Assembly: GCF_003385495.1 (NCBI RefSeq) | Contig: NZ_QNUH01000008.1 | Coordinates: 62,001 to 126,000 of the forward strand | Direction: 5' to 3' | DNA length: 64,000 bases | From: Chryseobacterium elymi | GTDB lineage: Bacteria > Bacteroidota > Bacteroidia > Flavobacteriales > Weeksellaceae | Shown: positions 51,274 through 59,941 of the stretch, one piece after another | Position numbering within the stretch: position 1 is the first letter of the stretch | Layout: the number at the start of each line of letters is the position of its first letter | Program-made: the position numbers and the translations under genes | Notes under the pieces: model-generated | What the model was told of the DNA's origin: nothing | Database searches by the model: none | The model's input: only the letters and a program-made list of their open reading frames with translations

Positions 51274-51891
51274 ATGAAAAAAGTATTGATTATTAACGCA
51301 GGACAAAATTTCGGACATTCCGGAGGAAAATATAACGACACGATTGCCGAAAATACACTCGCAGTACTTAAGAAATTTGAAAATATAGAAGTAAAAACAA
51401 CCCAAATTGCAGATGGCTTCGACAAAGATGAAGAAGTAAAGAAATTTGTCTGGGCAGATTTTATCATCTACCACACTCCGATCTGGTGGTTCCAGCTTCC
51501 CAACGGATTCAAGAAATATATTGATGAAGTTTTCACAGCCGGTCATGCCAAAGGAATTTATATGAGTGACGGAAGAAAAGCTGAAACTCCGGAAATCAAT
51601 TATGGAACAGGAGGAATGCTGGGCGGAAGAAAATATATGCTAACCACAAGCTGGAATGCTCCGGAAACAGCCTTTACACTTCCCGGAGAATTCTTCAATG
51701 AAACCAGTGTAGATAATGGACCGTTATTTGGATTCCATAGAATGAATGCTTTTGTTTCTTTAGAAAAAATGGAAAGCTTCCACTTCCATGATGTAGAGAA
51801 AAATGCCAATATAGAGCGTGATATGAAGCTTTACAGAGAGCATCTTGAAAATGTTTTCGAAAAAGAACTTAAACCACAATTAGTCTCATGA
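51274..51891 (+). CDS. NAD(P)H-quinone oxidoreductase, MdaB-like flavodoxin fold
   Basis: 205 residues. FMN/FAD-binding flavodoxin-like fold with ADFIIYHTPIWWFQLPNGFK and the region LTTSWNAPETAFTLPGEFFN, both typical of MdaB. It reduces quinones by two electrons and so protects against redox cycling. First gene of a four-gene cluster with 4-bp overlap to the next. Confidence 0.88.
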   Translation: MKKVLIINAGQNFGHSGGKYNDTIAENTLAVLKKFENIEVKTTQIADGFDKDEEVKKFVWADFIIYHTPIWWFQLPNGFKKYIDEVFTAGHAKGIYMSDGRKAETPEINYGTGGMLGGRKYMLTTSWNAPETAFTLPGEFFNETSVDNGPLFGFHRMNAFVSLEKMESFHFHDVEKNANIERDMKLYREHLENVFEKELKPQLVS

Positions 51892-52772
51892 AAAAAATAC
51901 TGATAACAGGAATTACCGGTTATATCGGTGGTACCGTTGCCCGGAAGCTATTAGAAAGAAACTACAGTGTAACAGGACTGGTCCGTAATGCAGACGCAGC
52001 AGAAAAACTGAAACAACTAGGAATTGAATCCATCATAGGAAATATACATGATGAAGCTGTTTTGAATTCCGCCATTTCTAATGCTGATGCCATTATCCAC
52101 ACTGCAGACTCTGCAGATGATGCTTACGCAGCAGACAGTTTCATCAATGCACTGGAAGGAAGCGGAAAAACTTTTATTTTCACGTCTGGTTCCGCTATTT
52201 TTGGAGGGAAAGAGAACGGAGAAAAAAATGATTTTGTGTACACAGAAGACATTCCTCTGATCCCAAGGCTGGAAATGGCTTCCAGGGTACTGATTAATAA
52301 TTATGTTCTTCAGTCTGCCAAAAAGAATATCAGAAGCATTGTCATTGTTCCTACGATGGTTTATGGTGATGGGTTGGGTTTGAAAAAAGATAGCATCCAG
52401 CTTCCTGCTTTAATCAATTTCTCTAAGGAAAAAGGATTTGGGGCTTATTTTGGAAAAGGAGAAAATCTATGGTCTAACCTTCATATTGAAGATTTAGCAA
52501 ATCTATATGTACTTGCATTGGAAAAAGCAAAAGCAGGTTCTCTTTACTATGCAGAGAACGGATCTTCAACGATCAAGAATCTGGCTGAAAATATAAGCAG
52601 ACAGTATGATCTGCAGCCTGCACAGTCTGTCAGCGTACAGGAAGCAGTCAATACATTTGGTCCTGCGGGCGGATATTTTGGTTTTGCATCCAACAGTGTA
52701 TGTAATTCTGACAAAGCAAAAGCAGAGCTGGGTTGGAATCCTCAATATCAATCCATTGAAAAATTTATTTAA
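51888..52772 (+). CDS. NAD-dependent epimerase/dehydratase-like oxidoreductase
   Basis: 294 residues. Rossmann motif ITGITGYIGGTVARKL at the N-terminus (GxxGxxG) and the extended-SDR/NmrA-type text HTADSADDAYAADSFINAL. The catalytic YxxxK of classical SDRs is not obvious, so it may be atypical. Overlaps the mdaB-like gene by 4 bp (ATGA), indicating coupling. Confidence 0.82.
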   Translation: MKKILITGITGYIGGTVARKLLERNYSVTGLVRNADAAEKLKQLGIESIIGNIHDEAVLNSAISNADAIIHTADSADDAYAADSFINALEGSGKTFIFTSGSAIFGGKENGEKNDFVYTEDIPLIPRLEMASRVLINNYVLQSAKKNIRSIVIVPTMVYGDGLGLKKDSIQLPALINFSKEKGFGAYFGKGENLWSNLHIEDLANLYVLALEKAKAGSLYYAENGSSTIKNLAENISRQYDLQPAQSVSVQEAVNTFGPAGGYFGFASNSVCNSDKAKAELGWNPQYQSIEKFI

Positions 52773-52774
52773 TT

Positions 52775-53062
52775 ATGAAAATTTATCTTACAGCAGTTAT
52801 AAAATCTAAAGAAGAGCACCAGCAAGAAGTATTGGAAGTTCTTCAGAATATGGTAAAAGAAACCAGAAAGGAAGATGCATGCGAACTCTACAGCCTGCAT
52901 CAGGGAATTGAAGACAAAAACCAGTTCATCTTCTACGAGATCTGGAAAAATAAAGAAGGACTTGCAGAACATAACAAACAACCTTACATCAAGGCTTTTG
53001 GTGCTATCGTTGAAGAAAAATTACAGGAAAAACCACAACTTTATACTACCCATATTCTTTAA
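52775..53062 (+). CDS. Antibiotic biosynthesis monooxygenase (YgiN-like) domain protein
   Basis: 95 residues with the ABM ferredoxin-like fold pattern MKIYLTAVIKSKEEHQQEVL and QFIFYEIWKNKEGLAEHNKQ and a PYIKAF helix. The E. coli homologue YgiN is encoded next to mdaB and acts as quinol monooxygenase. This cluster keeps that pairing, so a quinone redox cycle is inferred. Confidence 0.88.
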   Translation: MKIYLTAVIKSKEEHQQEVLEVLQNMVKETRKEDACELYSLHQGIEDKNQFIFYEIWKNKEGLAEHNKQPYIKAFGAIVEEKLQEKPQLYTTHIL

Positions 53063-53063
53063 T

Positions 53064-53816
53064 ATGAAAAAATTAGCATTTCTATTTTTAGCCCTGTTTA
53101 CCATAGGAGCTATTCAGGCACAACATCAAAAATCTAAACATATGAAAAAGAAAATTTTATTTGTCGTAACCAGTCATGACAAAAAAGGAAGCACCGGTGA
53201 AGATACCGGGTATTATCTTGGTGAAGTTTCTCATCCATGGGAAGTGCTTCACAAAGCAGGGTATGAAATCGATTTTGTAAGTCCTAAAGGCGGAACTCCT
53301 CCGGTAGACGGATTTGATTTAAAAGACCCTGTAAACAAGGAATTCTGGGAAAATACGGAATACAAAAATAAGATCGATCATTCTTTACAGCCTTCTCAGG
53401 TGAAACCAGACAATTACAGCGCTATCTTCTACGCAGGAGGCCATGGTGCCATGTGGGATTTTGCAGATAACACAGAATTAGCTGGCATTGCCTCAAAAAT
53501 TTATGAAAATGGAGGCATTGTAGCGGGAGTTTGCCACGGCCCGGCCGGTCTTGTCAATATCAAACTGAATAACGGAAAGTATTTAGTGGACGGCAAAAAG
53601 ATCAATGCTTTTACCAACGAAGAAGAAGCTGAAGTGAAATTAACGAATGTGGTTCCTTTCCTTCTGGAAGAAAAACTGAAAGAAAGAGGGGCAAAATTTG
53701 AAAAATCAGGACTTTGGCAGAACCATGTGGTAACTGATCAAAGAGTAATTACAGGACAAAATCCTCAATCTGCAAAAAGCGTAGGTGAAGCGATTTTAAA
53801 GGAACTTAGTCAATAA
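53064..53816 (+). CDS. DJ-1/PfpI-superfamily (HSP31-like) protein with signal peptide
   Basis: 250 residues from the ATG at 53064, one base after the preceding stop. A signal peptide MKKLAFLFLALFTIGAIQAQ precedes the enzyme, so it is probably periplasmic. The nucleophile elbow reads VAGVCHGPAGL with Cys-His, and FYAGGHGAMWDFADN supplies the acidic partner. The family detoxifies glyoxals or acts as a chaperone. An alternative start at the internal ATG after QKSKH would give a cytoplasmic form. A bidirectional terminator follows. Confidence 0.85.
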   Translation: MKKLAFLFLALFTIGAIQAQHQKSKHMKKKILFVVTSHDKKGSTGEDTGYYLGEVSHPWEVLHKAGYEIDFVSPKGGTPPVDGFDLKDPVNKEFWENTEYKNKIDHSLQPSQVKPDNYSAIFYAGGHGAMWDFADNTELAGIASKIYENGGIVAGVCHGPAGLVNIKLNNGKYLVDGKKINAFTNEEEAEVKLTNVVPFLLEEKLKERGAKFEKSGLWQNHVVTDQRVITGQNPQSAKSVGEAILKELSQ

Positions 53817-53882
53817 TCGAATTGAGTTTTTATTAGCCTTGAAGGCAAAAAACTGATTACACGGATGTCCTAAATAAAAAAG

Positions 53883-53916
53883 AATCCGTTTCACTTTTAC
53901 TGTTGTGAAACGGATT
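53883..53916. terminator. Bidirectional terminator
   Basis: AATCCGTTTCAC / GTGAAACGGATT 12-bp perfect stem with AAAAAAG before and TTTTTT after. It ends the convergent DJ-1-like and CMD transcripts. Confidence 0.92.
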
Positions 53917-53945
53917 TTTTGTTGTGCTAATTTTATAAACAGAAA

Positions 53946-54389
53946 CTATTTTGGAACTTCTATATGCGTGCTTACTGCAATTCTGTTCCATGCATTGATC
54001 GTTACAATAGCCATAATGATCTGTGCTATTTTTGCATCATCAAAATACTGTTTTGCTTTCTGGAAGGTTTCTTCTGTAAGCCCTTTATCACTAATTAGAG
54101 TAATTTCCTCCGTCATCGCCAAAAGAACCTGTTCTTCTTCTGTGAAAAAGTCTTTCGCTTCTCTCCAGCCGTTAAGGATGAAAATTCTTTGAGTTGTTTC
54201 ACCGTACTTAAGGGCATCTTTTGTATGCATATCAAGACAGAAAGCACATTTATTGATCTGTGAAGCCCTGATCTTGATTAATTCCTTCTGGATATGGTTT
54301 AGAGAAATAGTCTGAAGGTACCCTTCCAGTCCAAGCATCGCTTTATACGCTGCTGAATCTACGTTGGCAATATTTAATCTTGCGCTCAT
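53946..54389 (-). CDS. Carboxymuconolactone decarboxylase-family (AhpD-like) protein
   Basis: 147 residues. The active-site motif CAFCLDMHTKDA has the CxxC and downstream His of AhpD-like peroxidase reductases. It probably reduces alkyl hydroperoxides. It starts 4 bp after the DoxX gene and belongs to a crp-doxX-ahpD-like series. Confidence 0.9.
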   Translation of the reverse strand: MSARLNIANVDSAAYKAMLGLEGYLQTISLNHIQKELIKIRASQINKCAFCLDMHTKDALKYGETTQRIFILNGWREAKDFFTEEEQVLLAMTEEITLISDKGLTEETFQKAKQYFDDAKIAQIIMAIVTINAWNRIAVSTHIEVPK

Positions 54390-54393
54390 AATA

Positions 54394-54825
54394 TTATAAT
54401 TTGTTGGTTAAATGATCTATACTAAATAAATACTTCGGCTGAACAGCCAGTAAAAAGGCTCCGGCACTACCTACCCAGACAGAGTAATCCAGGGGAGCTT
54501 TAAATCCCAATGCCATAGTCATTGACAAAGCAAATACCAGCAACAGAAAGCCCGCTCCGAAAGCTGCTATTCTGGTTCCCCAGCCTAAAAATAACATCAG
54601 AGGAAAAAGTATTTCAAAAAAAGTCGCGGTATAAGCAGAAAATGCACTTAAGCTTTCCGGAAGAAAAAAAGTAAGTTTCCGGGTGTACGCTTCAAAGTTT
54701 TCCCAGTTTCCCCACGCAGAGTTGTTGCCCCAGAAACCGAACCTGTCTGCCACTGCAGAAAGCATGGTCACAGAAAGGGCAAGTCTTAAAAACAACTGTG
54801 GAAACTGAACATTTTTATCTGTCAT
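54394..54825 (-). CDS. DoxX-family membrane protein
   Basis: 143 residues with four transmembrane helices and text FPLMLFLGWGTRIAAFGAGF typical of DoxX. The family is linked to redox stress and quinone-related membrane functions. Placed between a Crp-type regulator (61 bp upstream) and the AhpD-like gene. Confidence 0.85.
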   Translation of the reverse strand: MTDKNVQFPQLFLRLALSVTMLSAVADRFGFWGNNSAWGNWENFEAYTRKLTFFLPESLSAFSAYTATFFEILFPLMLFLGWGTRIAAFGAGFLLLVFALSMTMALGFKAPLDYSVWVGSAGAFLLAVQPKYLFSIDHLTNKL

Positions 54826-54886
54826 AATATTAGCTTAATAACAAGACAAATTTGCGGTTTATTATCCGTAAAAATCTTAAACTGGT

Positions 54887-55459
54887 TTAAGAACGTAATT
54901 TTGCTCTGATTTCACTCAGATATTCCGGAGTAAGATTCAGGAAAGAAGCAATAAGATATTGTGGAATTCTTTGGATAAACCAGGGATACAGTGTGCTGAA
55001 ATGTACATAAAGCTCTTCCCTGGACATCTCGTACAGGTAACGGATCCGTCTTTCCGAAGCTGCATAAGCCCTTTGGTAGATCATCCTGAAATACCGTTCC
55101 ATGACCGGATGTTTTTCTAAAAGAAGCTCCTGCTCTTGAAGATCAATAACAACAATGGTAGAACGTTCCACTGCCTGGATACAAAAATCTGATTTCATCT
55201 GCCTTTCATACGCGAAAGTATCCGTGATCCACCAGTTTTCTATCGCAAATTCAGTGGTCTGCTCTGTTCCTTTTTCGTTCACAAAAAATTTTCTCAGACA
55301 GCCCGCAGACACAAAATACATTGATCTGCAGATTTCACCGCTAAGCATCAGATTCTGTTTCTTTTTCACTTCCAACTCCTTAAAAAAAGAAAATATAGAA
55401 GCATATTCTTCATCAGTGATCTTAATAAATTTATTTAAATGTGCTTTGAAAGTGTCCAT
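54887..55459 (-). CDS. Crp/Fnr-family transcriptional regulator
   Basis: 190 residues. cNMP-binding fold (about 20-130), with GEICRSMYFVSAGCLRKFFV and FAIENWWITDTFAYERQMKS, then a C-terminal HTH reading PQYLIASFLNLTPEYLSEIR. Bacteroidota members usually lack cysteine clusters for an Fe-S centre, and none is seen here. Same strand as doxX and the AhpD-like gene, which it probably controls along with itself. Confidence 0.9.
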   Translation of the reverse strand: MDTFKAHLNKFIKITDEEYASIFSFFKELEVKKKQNLMLSGEICRSMYFVSAGCLRKFFVNEKGTEQTTEFAIENWWITDTFAYERQMKSDFCIQAVERSTIVVIDLQEQELLLEKHPVMERYFRMIYQRAYAASERRIRYLYEMSREELYVHFSTLYPWFIQRIPQYLIASFLNLTPEYLSEIRAKLRS

Positions 55460-55476
55460 CTTTGCAATTGAATAAC

Positions 55477-55507
55477 CAAACTTAACTTTATTTTTTTAGT
55501 TTTACAA
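55477..55507 (-). promoter_or_regulatory. Promoter of the Crp-type regulator gene
   Basis: TTG (55505-55507) and TAAGTTTG (55477-55484) on the minus strand with a 20-bp spacer; the box is 17 bp from the ATG. Confidence 0.65.
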
Positions 55508-55525
55508 TGTCAAAAATATTAAATC

Positions 55526-55891
55526 ATGGAACTCGTTGCTAAAATTCTCATCGCCATCGTTGCACTGGAACATATGTATATCCTGTGGATGGAAATGTTC
55601 GCCTGGGAAACCAAAGGAAAAGAAGTATTCAAAGCTGCATTGCCGGCAGAAATGTTCAAACCTACGAAAGGACTTGCCGCCAATCAGGGGCTTTATAATG
55701 GTTTTCTTGCCGCAGGGCTGATCTGGTCCTTTTTAATCGAAGATCCGAAGTGGCAGGATAATATAGCATTATTCTTTTTAGGATGTGTAGCTGTAGCTGG
55801 AATTTATGGGGCTATTTCTGCAACAAAAAAGATATTTTTCGTACAGGCATTGCCGGCTATACTGGCCATTATTGCTGTTCTTTTAAAGTAA
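55526..55891 (+). CDS. DUF1304 membrane protein
   Basis: 121 residues, four hydrophobic helices. Opening ELVAKILIAIVALEHMYILW and ANQGLYNGFLAAGL are diagnostic of DUF1304. Function unknown. Divergent from the Crp-type gene with a 66-bp spacer, so it may be co-regulated. Confidence 0.9.
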   Translation: MELVAKILIAIVALEHMYILWMEMFAWETKGKEVFKAALPAEMFKPTKGLAANQGLYNGFLAAGLIWSFLIEDPKWQDNIALFFLGCVAVAGIYGAISATKKIFFVQALPAILAIIAVLLK

Positions 55892-55905
55892 TTCTATAAA
55901 GAATC

Positions 55906-55988
55906 TGTCATTGCGAACCTTTAGGTGAAGCAATCTCAAATAATATTCATTTTTTTTTGGCTTCGTCTCTTAGGTTCTCGCAATGGCA
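55906..55988. repeat. Palindromic TGTCATTGCGA-type intergenic repeat
   Basis: Left half TGTCATTGCGAACC, right half GGTTCTCGCAATGGCA, with inner GAAGCAATCTC / GGCTTCGTCTC words. The halves form an imperfect long hairpin around an AT-rich loop. TGTCATTGCGA...GAAGCAATCTC is a familiar REP-like wording in many genomes. Lies between convergent genes. Confidence 0.7.
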
Positions 55989-56079
55989 AGGACAATCAAA
56001 TTTTATCGGAGATAAAGTCCTTTTACTTAAAAACATCGGATTAAAAAAAATATCGCTTCCCTTGCGTTTATCAGAAAAA

Positions 56080-56541
56080 CTACAAAGCAGAAATTTCCAA
56101 AAGTTTCTGCTTCATCATTTCAGGAGTCAACAGCCCTTCATGATAATACACAAGCTTCTGATCTTTATCCAGAACAATCCACAAAGGATAAACAGGCTGG
56201 TCCTTATTTTTAGACAAAGCCAAAGCCAATTCATGAATTCCGGAGCCCCCATTCGGCAGATACCCAAATTCTTTTCCCTGAAACCGTATTTTTTCTTTCG
56301 TTTTTTCAGTTTCAAAATTGACCAGATAAAAATGTTCATTGATTAAATCCACTGTTTCCCTGTCTTTATTTAGTGCATGTTTTTCCATTTTACAGACCGA
56401 GCACCAGTCTGTATATAGATGGATAATAGTGGGTTTCGGATCTTTTTTCATCGATGTTTCAAGATCAGAAAAAGTGCCTGTCTTCATCTGAGACAGATAA
56501 AAACAGGGCACTAACATTAAAAATAAAATAAAATTTTTCAT
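56080..56541 (-). CDS. Secreted thioredoxin-fold protein
   Basis: 153 residues. Signal peptide MKNFILFLMLVPCFYLSQ. Redox motif WCSVC at Cys47/Cys50 after HLYTD, then a thioredoxin-like fold. Its start overlaps the stop of the TonB receptor gene by 4 bp (ATGA). A periplasmic thiol-disulfide or copper-handling partner of that receptor is inferred. Confidence 0.87.
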   Translation of the reverse strand: MKNFILFLMLVPCFYLSQMKTGTFSDLETSMKKDPKPTIIHLYTDWCSVCKMEKHALNKDRETVDLINEHFYLVNFETEKTKEKIRFQGKEFGYLPNGGSGIHELALALSKNKDQPVYPLWIVLDKDQKLVYYHEGLLTPEMMKQKLLEISAL

Positions 56542-58607
56542 TTTAAAGTATATTTTATTCCGAGGAAACCTCTGATTTTCTGCATGGGTGCATATCCATA
56601 AGCAGTATCAAAAGTATAATGGTTCGGGTTATTTACCGGATCGTTTACATGTTTATCAAACGGGTCAAACGGTCTCATCAAAGGATCTTTCGGTGTAAAA
56701 TTGAACAGGTTCTTCACCCCGCAATACACCTCAAAGCCAGATCTGAAGCTTTTTGAAACCTGAATATTGGCTAAAGAATAAAAAGGTGAATATTCAGGAC
56801 GGTAATCATCCGGCAGCACAGGAAGTCGCATCGGCCCGTAGAATTGTCCTGTAAAATCTACAGCCAGGTCATTCGCGAACTTATAGGAGAGGTTGTAAGT
56901 TCCACTCCATTTCGGTGCGTGTAATTGCTGCGATTTTTTATGGTCTCCATCGAATTTCTGATAGACATCAAGATAGGTCACTCCTAAATTGACGCTTAAA
57001 GGAAAACTGAAGCTGAAGTCCATATTCAGTGAAGCACCTCTTGAAATTCCGTATCCATTAAGATTGTCATAAATAATTTTATCCGGATCGGTATCAAAAT
57101 CCCCAACGATCTTATTGCTGAAATAGGTATAAAATGCAGAAGCATCCAATTGCAGCATGCGGGTTCCCACCGGAATTTTCCAGATATAGTTTAGGTTTCC
57201 GTTGACTGATCTTTCGGGTTTCAGATCTGATTTGATCAATACTTCACGGGAGCCAGTGAGTGCAGCATGATCTTCTGTAAAGAGATTGACCACCCTAAAA
57301 CCAGTTCCAAAGTTGAATCTTAGCGTATGATAGGGGTTCGGGGAAAATTTCCATGCCAGCCTTGGTGAATGTACTTCATGATGAATTTTGTCATAATCAA
57401 AACGGTAGCCTACCAGCAAAGTATGCTTTTCACTAATTTCCCACTGATCCTGAACAAAAGCTCCCCAGATCGGCGATTTCATCGGTGCATTGGTCATTCC
57501 GTCTCCGGATAAGGTTCCTGGTGTATTGTCATCGTAAAATGTTCTTTTGAAAGTAATTCCTCCTGTCAGGTCATGGTTGCCTACTTTTTTGCTCCAATAG
57601 GTCTGTGCAAAAGCCACTTTTTGAAGCGCATCATAGGGGTTACTCCCGTAAAAAGAGTTCTGGTCATGATAATTATAAGAAAACTGGGTAACGATATATT
57701 CCTTTAAAGGCCACTGGTACAGTCCAAACACTTCTGCCCTGTTTGTATAAATACTTTCTCCGTACACATCTCCGCTTCCGCGGTAAGATCTGTCCCACTG
57801 CATTTCCCCGCCAAAACGGTCTTCATATAAATACCTCAACGCCATACTCGCCTGACGGTTTTCTTTTCTTTTAAAATTCCATTTATTGAAAACAGAAATC
57901 CGGCTCTGCAATGCTGCATCCGTAAAATTGTCTTTGTTCTGATCTATTTTTTCTTTAAAGCTGAAATAATTGAAGCTCAGTAAAGACGCAGCATTCTTTC
58001 CAATATTAAATTTCGTTGAAACATCAAGATTATTTTCACTCCAGGTGCTCGTCATCAGGTCTACACTTAATTTTGGAGCGGTCAGTGCGTTCTTGGTGAT
58101 AATGTTGATTACTCCACCCATAGCTTCAGAACCATAAATAGAAGAAGCGGGACCTTTTACCACTTCAATTCTGTCGATAAGACTGTTGGGAATTCCACTC
58201 AACCCATATACTGTGGAAAGCGAGCTTACAATAGGCATCCCATCAATCAGAATCATCGTATAAGGACCTTCCAGACCGTTGATATGGATATCACCCGTGT
58301 TACATACTGAACAATTGAGCTGTGGTTTCACTCCGTTGACCATCGCAATGGCTTCAAAAATACTCGGAGTTGGATTTTTCTGAAAAAACTTCTGGCTGTA
58401 AACTTCTACGGCTACAGGACTTTTTGATCTGCTGAAAGGCTTTATGGTTCCGGTAATAACAACATCTTCAATAGTACTCATCTTGATTTTTGTTTTGGGA
58501 ATTGTTGTTGAATCAGCTTTTATAGTTTGCTGTATACTCAAGCTGTCTGTCTCCTGAGAAAAACAAAAAGAAGATAAAAGAATAACAGAAAATAGTATTC
58601 GCTTCAT
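56538..58607 (-). CDS. TonB-dependent outer-membrane receptor with CxxC in the plug
   Basis: 689 residues from the ATG encoding MKRILFSVILL; an in-frame ATG 10 codons upstream lies inside the palindromic operator and is rejected. Signal peptide, then plug domain (about 45-170) with GTIKPFSRSKSPVAVEVYSQ, LIDGMPIVSSLSTVYGLSGI and RIEVVKGPASSIYGSEAMGG. The plug includes LNCSVCNTGDIHINGLEG with Cys99 and Cys102. A 22-strand barrel follows, ending FLGIKYTLK. It imports an unknown ligand; the cysteine pair and thioredoxin partner hint at a metal. Confidence 0.9.
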   Translation of the reverse strand: MKRILFSVILLSSFCFSQETDSLSIQQTIKADSTTIPKTKIKMSTIEDVVITGTIKPFSRSKSPVAVEVYSQKFFQKNPTPSIFEAIAMVNGVKPQLNCSVCNTGDIHINGLEGPYTMILIDGMPIVSSLSTVYGLSGIPNSLIDRIEVVKGPASSIYGSEAMGGVINIITKNALTAPKLSVDLMTSTWSENNLDVSTKFNIGKNAASLLSFNYFSFKEKIDQNKDNFTDAALQSRISVFNKWNFKRKENRQASMALRYLYEDRFGGEMQWDRSYRGSGDVYGESIYTNRAEVFGLYQWPLKEYIVTQFSYNYHDQNSFYGSNPYDALQKVAFAQTYWSKKVGNHDLTGGITFKRTFYDDNTPGTLSGDGMTNAPMKSPIWGAFVQDQWEISEKHTLLVGYRFDYDKIHHEVHSPRLAWKFSPNPYHTLRFNFGTGFRVVNLFTEDHAALTGSREVLIKSDLKPERSVNGNLNYIWKIPVGTRMLQLDASAFYTYFSNKIVGDFDTDPDKIIYDNLNGYGISRGASLNMDFSFSFPLSVNLGVTYLDVYQKFDGDHKKSQQLHAPKWSGTYNLSYKFANDLAVDFTGQFYGPMRLPVLPDDYRPEYSPFYSLANIQVSKSFRSGFEVYCGVKNLFNFTPKDPLMRPFDPFDKHVNDPVNNPNHYTFDTAYGYAPMQKIRGFLGIKYTLK

Positions 58608-58613
58608 GAAATT

Positions 58614-58641
58614 ATAATTGTTAGACAAATCTAACAATTAT
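58614..58641. promoter_or_regulatory. Perfect 12-bp palindromic operator over the TonB receptor promoter
   Basis: ATAATTGTTAGA-caaa-TCTAACAATTAT, twelve-base arms and a four-base centre, 7 bp before the receptor ATG. On the minus strand it contains TAGATTTG, an exact TAnnTTTG -7 box (58624-58631), so a bound protein would block RNA polymerase. The TTAG...CTAA core is reminiscent of DtxR-type metal regulator sites; that is a guess. Confidence 0.75.
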
Positions 58642-58729
58642 TTTTGAATTACAAAACACCATGACAAATGTTGTTGGAATGAATTCACGAAAAATGATTA
58701 AATTTGAGAAACTAGATATAAAAAGTAAA

Positions 58730-59917
58730 ATGAGATATCATCAAGCGGGTAATATCCCACCAAAAAGACATACGATTTTCAAATCACCGGAAGATAAATT
58801 TTACTATGAACAGCTTTTCGGAACGGAAGGCTTTCACGGAATTTCCTCATTGCTCTACCATACGCACCGACCTACACAGATCAAATCAATTGGACCTGCA
58901 AAAGATGTAACCCCAAAGATCGCGGTGGAAAAAAACGTTGCTCCGAGAATGTTTAAGGGGATGAATGTAACACCTGAGGACGATTTTATGGACAGCAGAA
59001 AGATCCTTCTGATGAACAATGACCTGAAAATGGGATTGTCAAAACCCAGAAAATCTATGGACTATTTCTATAAAAATGCAGAGTGTGATGAGCTTTTATA
59101 TGTTCACCAGGGAACAGGAATCCTGAAAACCTTTGTTGGTGACCTGGAATTTGTTATCGGAGACTATCTTATTATTCCGAGAGGAACTATTTATCAGGTA
59201 GAACTGAAATCAGAAGACACCGTATTTTTTGTGCTTGAAAGCCACTCTCCTATCTATACTCCGAAAAGATACAGAAATGAATTCGGGCAGCTGTTGGAAC
59301 ATTCTCCCTTCTGCGAAAGAGACATGATTCCTCCGGTTTTTAAAGAACCTAAAGATGAAAAAGGAGAATTTTTAATTAAAGTAAAAAAAGAAAACCAGAT
59401 CACAGATTTCATCTACGCAACACATCCGTTTGATGTTGTAGGATGGGACGGATACTTTTATCCTTATAAATTCAATATTAAAAACTTTGAGCCTATTACC
59501 GGAAGAATTCACCAGCCGCCTCCTGTACATCAGAATTTTGAAGGCCATAATTTCGTAGTCTGCTCATTCTGCGCCAGAATGTATGACTACCATCCACTGG
59601 CTATCCCAGCTCCTTATAACCACTCAAACATTGATTCTGATGAGGTTTTATTCTATACTGAAGGTGATTTCATGAGCCGTAATCATATCGACCTGATGGA
59701 CTTTACCCTACATCCCGGAGGAATCGTACACGGACCTCACCCGGGAGCTATGGAAAGAAGTATCGGGAAAAAATTTACTGAAGAATATGCGGTTATGGTA
59801 GACCCGTTCCGTCCATTGAAAATTACCGAAGAAGCCTTAAAAGTAGAAGATCCTTCCTATAAAACTTCATGGCTGGAAGAATCAGATAAAACCATGGAAG
59901 ACCGTTCTCAGGAATAA
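58730..59917 (+). CDS. hmgA: Homogentisate 1,2-dioxygenase
   Basis: 395 residues from the ATG encoding MRYHQAGNIPPKRHTIF, the usual family start; upstream in-frame ATGs add up to 23 residues. Cupin ring-cleaving dioxygenase with text FHGISSLLYHTHRPTQIKSI, HQPPPVHQNFEGHNFVVCSF and GGIVHGPHPGAMERSIG, holding probable iron ligands. It opens homogentisate to maleylacetoacetate in Tyr/Phe breakdown. Its substrate is made by the HPPD encoded at 62382. A CoA-transferase gene follows after 24 bp. Confidence 0.93.
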   Translation: MRYHQAGNIPPKRHTIFKSPEDKFYYEQLFGTEGFHGISSLLYHTHRPTQIKSIGPAKDVTPKIAVEKNVAPRMFKGMNVTPEDDFMDSRKILLMNNDLKMGLSKPRKSMDYFYKNAECDELLYVHQGTGILKTFVGDLEFVIGDYLIIPRGTIYQVELKSEDTVFFVLESHSPIYTPKRYRNEFGQLLEHSPFCERDMIPPVFKEPKDEKGEFLIKVKKENQITDFIYATHPFDVVGWDGYFYPYKFNIKNFEPITGRIHQPPPVHQNFEGHNFVVCSFCARMYDYHPLAIPAPYNHSNIDSDEVLFYTEGDFMSRNHIDLMDFTLHPGGIVHGPHPGAMERSIGKKFTEEYAVMVDPFRPLKITEEALKVEDPSYKTSWLEESDKTMEDRSQE

Positions 59918-59941
59918 AAAATCACTCATAAAAATTTCATT

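Noticed and set aside
52875..53063. Long upstream extension of the DJ-1-like protein
   Set aside because: It would overlap the monooxygenase gene out of frame, and a clear signal peptide starts at 53064.
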